A stretch of 11,573 bases of DNA from JAUHWL01 sp964416385 (GTDB taxonomy: Bacteria; Bacteroidota; Bacteroidia; Flavobacteriales; Schleiferiaceae): the NCBI GenBank assembly GCA_964416385.1, contig CAYQDW010000073.1:1-11573 (forward strand), given 5' to 3'. Shown here piece after piece: positions 6,900-11,573 of this stretch (within the stretch, counting starts at the first letter, position 1; every line of letters begins with the position of its first letter). Below the pieces are notes generated by a model, which was not told the DNA's origin, did no database searches, and saw only the letters and a program-made list of their open reading frames with translations. The translations under genes and the position numbers were made by a program.

Positions 6900-7667
6900 A
6901 TGAAAGCGCTAAATAAAATAGTCATACTCGGAACCGGAAATGTGGGCTGGCATTTGGCACAAGTTTTATACAAAGCTGGCGCCAACATCTCTCAAGTATT
7001 TGGCAGGAATTTACAAAAGGCAGAATCTCTAGCGGCGCAAGTTTTAGCTACGCCTATTCAAGATCTAGATCATATTATACCTAATGCAGACCTTTATCTG
7101 CTATGTATAAGCGATAACCATATTAAAGACGTAGCTGCTAAATTACCTGTGGTAAGAGGCATTGTTGCCCACACAAGCGGGGCCGTAAATATGAATGAAC
7201 TTGCGCTAAACCAAAATTATGGCGTGTTTTATCCATTGCAAACACTTATTGCAGGCACACCCGTAGATTTTACTGAAATCCCCATGCTTTGCGAAGGCAA
7301 TACGCCACAAAACGAAAATGCATTATTGGGGTTGGGTAATACCATCAGCAAGAAGGTGTATGCTGTTAACTCTGCACAAAGAGAACAAGTGCATGTTGCA
7401 GCTGTTTTTGCCAATAATTTTAGCAATCATATGCTGGCACAAGCCTATGCCATTTGCCAAAAACATCGCATTCCTTTTGAGGTACTTCATAAGTTGGTAG
7501 AAGTCACTTTTACTAAAGCCCTAAACGGTGATCCTAAAGAAAATCAAACAGGGCCTGCAATGAGGCATGATGATAAAACCATTGCCAAGCATCTGGCCTT
7601 GCTACCTGATGAAAATTTGCGCACACTCTATCAAATCATCACCAAAAGCATTCAACAAACATCATGA
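6900..7667 (+). CDS. Rossmann-like and DUF2520 domain protein
   Basis: A predicted NAD(P)-binding oxidoreductase of unknown substrate. Residues 6-21 are a Rossmann nucleotide-binding start (IVILGTGNVGWHL, with Gly11, Gly13 and Gly16), followed by the second strand and 'FGRN' (34-37) where a cofactor phosphate may be bound. 'VAHTSGAVNM' (89-98) and 'YPLQTL' (111-116) mark the end of the Rossmann half. The DUF2520 half is helical, with 'HVAAVFANNFSNHML' (165-179) and 'QTGPAMRHD' (216-224), features also conserved in 6-phosphogluconate and pyrroline-5-carboxylate reductase-like enzymes. In Bacteroidota this gene commonly precedes a KdsC-like phosphatase, as here with an ATGA overlap (7664-7667). 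The start four bases after ccmF suggests read-through from the ccm operon. The biochemical role is not known to me. Confidence 0.88.
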   Translation: MKALNKIVILGTGNVGWHLAQVLYKAGANISQVFGRNLQKAESLAAQVLATPIQDLDHIIPNADLYLLCISDNHIKDVAAKLPVVRGIVAHTSGAVNMNELALNQNYGVFYPLQTLIAGTPVDFTEIPMLCEGNTPQNENALLGLGNTISKKVYAVNSAQREQVHVAAVFANNFSNHMLAQAYAICQKHRIPFEVLHKLVEVTFTKALNGDPKENQTGPAMRHDDKTIAKHLALLPDENLRTLYQIITKSIQQTS

Positions 7668-8188
7668 AACCAAACTATAAATCGCTACTGAACCATGTAA
7701 CCACCTTTATTTTTGACGTTGATGGCGTGCTTACAGATGGTGGCGTTTTGCTATTTCCTGGCCAAGAGCCAATACGAAAATTTAACAGCAAGGATGGGTA
7801 CGCCCTACAGCTTGCCATAAAAAAGGGATATCGCATAGCCATTATCACAGGTGGCCGCAGCGAAGGGGTTAAAGAGCGGATGCAAATGCTTGGCGTAACA
7901 GATATTTATCTCGGCGCCAGTGATAAACGCGAACGCTTGGAAGAACTGATGTATATGTATGACCTTAAAAAAGAGGAAATGCTTTATATGGGTGATGATA
8001 TTCCCGATTTAGAATCTATGACCATGTGCGGGGTTGCGTGTACGCCCGCAGATGGAAGTCCAGAAATTAGAGCCATAGCAGATTATGTTTCACCAAAAAG
8101 TGGAGGCATGGGCTGCGTAAGAGACATTATTGAACAAACCCTTAAAGTTCAAGGCAAGTGGATGGAAAATGGCGATCATGTTTGGTAA
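7664..8188 (+). CDS. KdsC-type HAD phosphatase
   Basis: A HAD-superfamily subclass IIIA hydrolase, most similar in pattern to 3-deoxy-D-manno-octulosonate 8-phosphate phosphatase (KdsC), which makes Kdo for lipopolysaccharide. Motif I is FDVDGVLTDGG (17-27), with nucleophile Asp18 and acid/base Asp20. Motif II is ITGGRS (61-66), motif III Lys88 ('ASDKRERL') and motif IV YMGDDIPD (108-115), with metal-binding Asp111 and Asp112. At 174 residues there is no separate cap domain, as expected for tetrameric KdsC. Bacteroidota carry several paralogues of this type, so the substrate could be another phosphosugar acid. I therefore leave the symbol empty. Translation is coupled to the DUF2520 gene by ATGA. 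The next gene starts 51 bases downstream. Confidence 0.9.
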   Translation: MKPNYKSLLNHVTTFIFDVDGVLTDGGVLLFPGQEPIRKFNSKDGYALQLAIKKGYRIAIITGGRSEGVKERMQMLGVTDIYLGASDKRERLEELMYMYDLKKEEMLYMGDDIPDLESMTMCGVACTPADGSPEIRAIADYVSPKSGGMGCVRDIIEQTLKVQGKWMENGDHVW

Positions 8189-8239
8189 ATACATCTGGCC
8201 TTGCTTCGCAAAAGCCACAACAATGAATAAAGCATCTTC

Positions 8240-9220
8240 ATGAAAAAGATCATCCACTATGCACGCCTGGTGCGCTGGCCAAATTTGCTCATCATGGCAG
8301 CGATTTTTGTGGTTTTGCGTTATGGATTTTTAATCCCTTTAGGGTTTGAAGTCTACCTGACTGCAACTTGGCACAGCTTTTTGATTTTAGCCATTATCAT
8401 GATTGCAGGCGGTGGTAATGCCGTAAATGATGCTTTTGACGTAACAGCAGATGCTATTAACAAACCGCATAAACAGATCGTTAACAAACATATACCCCAT
8501 GATATTGCATTGTTTACAGGACAACTGTTATTGCTTACAGGTGTTATTTTAGGCTTGGCTGTTGGCTATTTCAATAATATGCTCACATTCGGTTATATTT
8601 TTCCGCTTTGTGCCTTATTGCTTTGGAGCTATGCTTCATATCTTAAAAAACAGCCCTTAATAGGCAATCTCATTGTTGCGCTGCTTGCAGGTATTCTTGT
8701 TTTGTTAGAAATCGTTTTCGACCTTCTTAAAACACTTTCTGTTGAAAATGCAGCTTATCAACAACAAGCCATTATGATCATTACCGTTATTGCCGGATTT
8801 TCATTTTTCACCACGCTTGTGCGCGAGCTCATCAAAGATTTACAAGATGTTGCCGGAGATCGTGCTGCAGGATACAAAACACTGCCCATTACCTCTGGTA
8901 CCCTTTTCCCAAAAATCTTGGTCATTATATTAATTATGATCATTTCCGTAGCCGTAGGCTGGTTGGTTCTACAAACCTTTGCCGGTGGCGATTACGGCTC
9001 TGCGATTTATCTTGTGCTCACAGTAATTAGTCCGTTGCTGTATATCATGCTAAAAATTGCACCCGCCCAATCACCATCAAAATTTGCGCATTTAAGCCTT
9101 TTAATGAAGGTAGTCATGGTTAGTGGCATTTTAGCCGTGTGGATTTTCACCCTCTCATACCAAATGAATCTACCAGAACCTGAGCCTAAATACGACATTA
9201 ATATTGGCGTTGGCGGTTAA
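8240..9220 (+). CDS. UbiA-family prenyltransferase (geranylgeranylglycerol-phosphate transferase-like)
   Basis: An integral membrane enzyme that moves a polyprenyl group from its diphosphate to an acceptor. The first Asp-rich motif is NAVNDAFDVTADAINKPHK (60-78, with Asn60, Asp64, Asp67, Asp71). The second is ELIKDLQDVAGD (196-207, with Asp200, Asp203 and Asp207), followed by 'GYKTLPI'. Both lie on cytoplasmic loops between about eight or nine hydrophobic helices. At 326 residues it is of normal size. 'DADAINKP'-like and 'KDLQDVAGDRAAGYKTLP' patterns resemble the archaeal-type digeranylgeranylglyceryl phosphate synthase subgroup often annotated in Bacteroidota, but the acceptor cannot be read from the sequence; menaquinone or other quinone prenylation by other subgroups is less likely. 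It probably closes the long operon. No clear terminator hairpin follows it. Confidence 0.88.
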   Translation: MKKIIHYARLVRWPNLLIMAAIFVVLRYGFLIPLGFEVYLTATWHSFLILAIIMIAGGGNAVNDAFDVTADAINKPHKQIVNKHIPHDIALFTGQLLLLTGVILGLAVGYFNNMLTFGYIFPLCALLLWSYASYLKKQPLIGNLIVALLAGILVLLEIVFDLLKTLSVENAAYQQQAIMIITVIAGFSFFTTLVRELIKDLQDVAGDRAAGYKTLPITSGTLFPKILVIILIMIISVAVGWLVLQTFAGGDYGSAIYLVLTVISPLLYIMLKIAPAQSPSKFAHLSLLMKVVMVSGILAVWIFTLSYQMNLPEPEPKYDINIGVGG

Positions 9221-9343
9221 TTAATTCATTTTTATGCTGAAGATCTTTTAAGCTAGAAAAGTAATATGCCACGATAAACAGTGTCTTAAAATTAACAATT
9301 ACTTATAGGCATAACAATCTGTACTATATTGGTGGATTTACTC

Positions 9344-9366
9344 CAATCCTATGTCATTTAGGATTG
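9344..9366. repeat. Inverted repeat, 7-base arms
   Basis: CAATCCT (9344-9350) and AGGATTG (9360-9366) are perfect complements around nine bases. No T tract follows, so this is not a terminator. It could be a protein-binding site or a chance pairing. Confidence 0.4.
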
Positions 9367-9397
9367 ATACAAGCGCAGTATATCTTTCACAGAAATA

Positions 9398-9419
9398 AAT
9401 TGTAAGTCGTGTTACAATT
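9398..9419. promoter_or_regulatory. Candidate CRP/FNR-type operator upstream of proteorhodopsin
   Basis: AATTGTAA (9398-9405) and TTACAATT (9412-9419) are perfect 8-base inverted arms with a 6-base spacer. The core TGTAA-N6-TTACA has the geometry of CRP-family sites (TGTGA-N6-TCACA), and as TGTA-N8-TACA it matches the spacing of NtcA-type sites. It lies about 220 bases before the rhodopsin start. The regulator is unknown and the role is inference. Confidence 0.45.
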
Positions 9420-9638
9420 GCGCTTCTTGGCTTGTATTAGCAGCGCTGAAATCTTGTTTTGAATAAAAAAAAGTACGCAAGCCAGAAATTATTTTAATTC
9501 GCTAACACGTTAAATATCAGCGTTTTAAAAATTATAAAAATCTTGAAGAATGTTTTTTTCTTGAATTTATTGTGTAGTTGTTGAACTTTTTTTTCTGCAC
9601 AAGGTTTAACCTTTCATTAACAACTAAATTTAAAAGCT

Positions 9639-10385
9639 ATGTTACTACATGACATTGTTTCCATCCCAAAGGATGACCCCGTAGCGTTTACCTTCTTCAC
9701 AGGGTATATGGCTATGTTCGCTTCTGCTGTATTCTTCTTCTTTGAAAGAAGTCGCGTAGAAGGCAAATGGAAGACTTCATTGCTGGTATCTGGTTTGATT
9801 ACTGGTATTGCAGCCGTGCATTATTACTACATGCGCGATGTTTACACTGCAACTGGTGAGAACCCAACAGCGCTTCGTTACATTGACTGGACACTAACTG
9901 TGCCTTTGATGTGTGTGGAGTTTTATCTATTAACAAAGCCAGCAGGCGCTACAAAGAGCTTGTTGTGGAAATTAATCGTTGCTTCTGCTTGGATGCTTGT
10001 TGCCGGTTACATTGGTGAAGCTTTCACTGACGGATCAACTGGTCACTCTGTAACTTGGGGTGTACTTTCTACAATTGGTTATGTGTACATTTTGTATACA
10101 GCTTGGTTTGGTGAGGTTAAGCAACTTGGTGATAAGAGCGGAGATGCCACTGTAGTAAGAGGTATCCGTACTTTAGCTTGGTTTGTACTTGTAGGTTGGG
10201 CCATTTACCCAATTGGTTACATGTGTATGCCAGGTGGTTGGCTTAATACTTCTTTAGGATGGGATTCTACTAATGTTGACCTATTCTACAATATTGCCGA
10301 TGCCGTTAACAAAATTGGATTCGGATTAGTAGTGTATAACATCGCTATCTCTTCTGGTTCAAAAGACGAAACTGCCGCTGCCTAA
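9639..10385 (+). CDS. Proteorhodopsin, green-tuned light-driven proton pump
   Basis: A seven-helix retinal protein that exports protons in light. The helix-C motif reads RYIDWTLTVPLMCVE (80-94): Asp83 is the Schiff-base counterion and proton acceptor, Thr87 the middle residue, and Glu94 the proton donor. This DTE pattern means a proton pump, not an NDQ sodium or NTQ chloride pump. Met91 is at the spectral-tuning site (Leu/Gln105 in the reference proteins), as in green-absorbing flavobacterial forms. His61 is the conserved helix-B His that pairs with the counterion. Helix G has Asp221 and the retinal-binding Lys225 in DAVNK. Aligning helix E with bacteriorhodopsin through 'YILY' puts Gly141 at the place of Trp138, as in carotenoid-binding rhodopsins. 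At 248 residues it is of usual length, and the start is preceded by an A-rich stretch. A terminator follows directly, then blh. Confidence 0.97.
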   Translation: MLLHDIVSIPKDDPVAFTFFTGYMAMFASAVFFFFERSRVEGKWKTSLLVSGLITGIAAVHYYYMRDVYTATGENPTALRYIDWTLTVPLMCVEFYLLTKPAGATKSLLWKLIVASAWMLVAGYIGEAFTDGSTGHSVTWGVLSTIGYVYILYTAWFGEVKQLGDKSGDATVVRGIRTLAWFVLVGWAIYPIGYMCMPGGWLNTSLGWDSTNVDLFYNIADAVNKIGFGLVVYNIAISSGSKDETAAA

Positions 10386-10396
10386 AAATTATTCAG

Positions 10397-10442
10397 AGCT
10401 CCACGCATTGAAGTTATCTTTGGTGCGTGGAGTTTTCTTTTT
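10397..10442 (+). terminator. Intrinsic terminator or attenuator between proteorhodopsin and blh
   Basis: CTCCACGCA (10399-10407) pairs perfectly with TGCGTGGAG (10424-10432) across a 16-base loop. One wobble and one A-T pair extend it outward. The T-rich tract TTTTCTTTTT (10433-10442) follows and runs directly into the blh ATG at 10443. It should end most rhodopsin transcripts and let only part of them reach blh. Confidence 0.85.
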
Positions 10443-11357
10443 ATGACCAAACCTGCCTCTATTTTCATCTTCAGTTTCGCGTTGCTCATACCACTTGTTA
10501 TGCTTCTCGAAACGTTATCTCCAGCAACACAACTCATTTATTGCATGCCGTTTATCCTGTTAATAGGTATACCGCATGGCGCTATAGACAATATTTTATA
10601 CAGCGATAAAAAAGGCTTTTCACAAGGTAAATTCATAATTGGTTATCTCATTATTATTGGCATTAATGTTGGGTTTTGGCTCTTATTGCCAGATCTAGCA
10701 TACATCTCCTTTTTACTGCTATCAGCTTACCACTTTGGCCAATCACAGTTTTCTCACCACGTAAATAACGAGGCTTGGCTCAGTAAAATGCTATATCTGA
10801 TTTGGGGTATCGCATTACTTTCTGGTCTGATCTATTTTAACCTTGCAGAAGTACAACAGATCGCAGCAACCTACCCTGACTTTTCTATTTTCACTACGGT
10901 TCATATTCCTAGCCTGTTGAAAGGGTTCCTTACAGGCACATTAGTACTCACACTAATCATACTAGCAATATTGACCGCAAAAAAAATAATAAGCGTAAAA
11001 ATATTGGTTGCTGAAGTGATTCTCCTTTCACTCATTATGATGAGTTTTTATTTAATGCCATTGCTTATCGGCTTTACGATATATTTTGTGGTATTACATT
11101 CATATAAGGTATTACAGGAAGAATTTGCTTTTCTTAAAACACAAAACACGGTTGCAAACCTTAAAAGCTTTATAACGCTTTTAGCCCCATTTACGCTGTT
11201 TTCTATATTTGGTATTGCCTTGCTAGTTGTTGCCTCTGCACAGGGCATCATCCATCTATCTTATGGCTACATCTTTCTAATTGCCATTTCTTCCATTACA
11301 CTTCCCCACGCATTTGTAATGAACCGCTTTTACAACATTTTTTACGTACACCAATAG
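10443..11357 (+). CDS. blh: Beta-carotene 15,15'-dioxygenase, Brp/Blh family
   Basis: An integral membrane iron enzyme that cleaves beta-carotene in the middle to give two retinals, the chromophore for the adjacent proteorhodopsin. Four conserved His motifs are intact: His45 in GIPHGAIDN (42-50), His97 in SAYHFGQSQF (94-103), His219 in VLHSYK (217-222) and His289 in TLPHAFVMNRFY (286-297). Length (304) and eight to ten hydrophobic segments fit the family. The ATG directly follows the T tract of the rhodopsin terminator, so there is almost no room for a separate promoter or long leader. Expression probably depends on read-through, or on a promoter inside the end of the rhodopsin gene. Carotenoid synthesis genes are not in the window. 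Confidence 0.95.
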   Translation: MTKPASIFIFSFALLIPLVMLLETLSPATQLIYCMPFILLIGIPHGAIDNILYSDKKGFSQGKFIIGYLIIIGINVGFWLLLPDLAYISFLLLSAYHFGQSQFSHHVNNEAWLSKMLYLIWGIALLSGLIYFNLAEVQQIAATYPDFSIFTTVHIPSLLKGFLTGTLVLTLIILAILTAKKIISVKILVAEVILLSLIMMSFYLMPLLIGFTIYFVVLHSYKVLQEEFAFLKTQNTVANLKSFITLLAPFTLFSIFGIALLVVASAQGIIHLSYGYIFLIAISSITLPHAFVMNRFYNIFYVHQ

Positions 11358-11376
11358 GTACACGCCATGCTGGCTT

Positions 11377-11392
11377 TGTATTTATAAATACA
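11377..11392. repeat. 16-base perfect palindrome TGTATTTATAAATACA
   Basis: A perfect self-complementary 16-mer 19 bases after the blh stop. It fits TGTA-N8-TACA, the same layout as the core of the inverted repeat upstream of proteorhodopsin. No T tract follows, so it is more likely a binding site than a terminator, or a chance palindrome. Confidence 0.45.
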
Positions 11393-11404
11393 CCTGCGCG
11401 CTAC

Positions 11405-11416
11405 ACAAGCGCTTGT
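11405..11416. repeat. 12-base perfect palindrome ACAAGCGCTTGT
   Basis: A perfect palindrome 12 bases after the previous one. Flanking CTAC and GTAG partly extend the dyad with a shift. It could form a hairpin in the blh transcript, but without a T tract. Confidence 0.4.
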
Positions 11417-11532
11417 AGTGCATTTAAATTGGATAAACAACAGCGGGCTATTTGTTTGCCGAAGCATACTTTGGCTCCATTAAAAGCCATTTCAATAGCA
11501 GATATACCCAAAACTAACTTGTAGTATTACAC

Positions 11533-11561
11533 TTGTATAGATTATAAAATGTTTATTTTTA
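11533..11561 (+). promoter_or_regulatory. Possible Bacteroidota-type promoter at the right edge
   Basis: TTG (11533-11535), 18 bases, then TATTTTTA (11554-11561) fits TTG-N(17-23)-TANNTTTG except for the final base. It would serve a gene beyond the window. The sequence is very AT-rich, so a chance match is possible. Confidence 0.3.
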
Positions 11562-11573
11562 GCCAATTATAAA

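Larger units (their letters stand above)
9221..9638 (+). other. Long regulatory-looking region upstream of proteorhodopsin
   Basis: This is 418 gene-free, very AT-rich bases. It contains, in order, an inverted repeat at 9344-9366, a perfect 8-base-arm inverted repeat at 9398-9419, the palindrome CAGCGCTG at 9441-9448, and a long-range inverted pair TGGCTTG (9428-9434) with CAAGCCA (9478-9484). Two T runs lie near 9550-9557 and 9588-9595. No credible small ORF or RNA gene was seen. No promoter fits the Bacteroidota TTG-N(17-23)-TANNTTTG consensus well. The 20 bases before the rhodopsin ATG are A-rich, as is common for well-translated Bacteroidota genes. Confidence 0.6.
11358..11573. other. Non-coding tail downstream of blh with palindromes
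   Basis: This stretch holds no convincing gene up to the window end. It contains the palindromes at 11377-11392 and 11405-11416 and a possible promoter near 11533-11561. On the minus strand there is only a 29-codon frame (11490-11401), too short to call. Confidence 0.5.

Noticed and set aside
8223..8243. Six-codon ORF overlapping the UbiA gene start as a leader peptide
   Set aside because: It has no repeated codons or hairpin typical of leader peptides. Such short frames occur by chance.
9245..9263. Weak hairpin after the UbiA gene as a terminator
   Set aside because: The stem CTTTT/AAAAG is five AT-rich pairs without a following T tract.
9381..9388. TATCTTTC as a -7 element
   Set aside because: It matches seven of eight bases, but the nearest TTG (9364-9366) is only 14 bases away, below the usual 17-23.
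9625..9632. TAAATTTA as the -7 element of the rhodopsin promoter
   Set aside because: It is only six bases from the ATG and has no TTG at the right distance. It is better explained as the A-rich translation-start context.
9639..10385. Sodium or chloride pump, or blue-tuned rhodopsin
   Set aside because: The helix-C triplet is Asp83, Thr87 and Glu94 (DTE), not NDQ or NTQ. The tuning site is Met91, not Gln.

Overview
The window looks like chromosomal DNA of a marine Bacteroidota, most likely a flavobacterium-like lineage. The basis is the AT-rich sequence, start codons preceded by A-rich stretches rather than Shine-Dalgarno motifs, a Bacteroidota-type bacillithiol deacetylase (BshB1), a CcmF with a long periplasmic domain, a DUF2520-KdsC gene pair, and a flavobacterial-type green-tuned proteorhodopsin followed by blh. 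The genus cannot be fixed from the sequence alone. No tRNA, rRNA, CRISPR array or insertion sequence was seen.

Layout. Bases 1-703 hold the 3' end of a propeller-repeat protein and a decayed fragment of an exported protein, closed by a strong two-way hairpin terminator. Bases 752-2412 are on the minus strand: a lipoprotein glutathione peroxidase with its own terminator, then bshB1 followed by a small unrecognised gene. Bases 2476-6895 are a tight plus-strand cytochrome c maturation operon, ccmB-ccmC-ccmD-like-ccmE-ccmF. Bases 6900-9220 continue on the same strand with a DUF2520 Rossmann protein, a KdsC-like phosphatase and a UbiA-family prenyltransferase. A 418-base gene-free region with several inverted repeats precedes the proteorhodopsin gene (9639-10385). 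A perfect hairpin terminator and then blh (10443-11357) follow. The last 216 bases are non-coding and contain two perfect palindromes.

How the genes work together. CcmB, CcmC, CcmD and CcmE export heme and chaperone it, and CcmF attaches it to apocytochrome c. CcmE carries Cys in place of the usual heme-binding His, and no ccmA, ccmG or ccmH is present here. Blh cleaves beta-carotene to retinal, the chromophore of the neighbouring proton-pumping rhodopsin. The rhodopsin has Met at the spectral-tuning position (green absorption). By my alignment it also has Gly at the position of bacteriorhodopsin Trp138, the 'fenestration' that lets a carotenoid antenna contact retinal in xanthorhodopsin-type pumps.

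I found no wholly new system. The points most worth a second look are the antenna-ready rhodopsin, the terminator placed between the rhodopsin gene and blh, TGTA-N8-TACA palindromes on both sides of the rhodopsin-blh cassette, the Cys-type CcmE, and the decayed coding sequence near the left edge.
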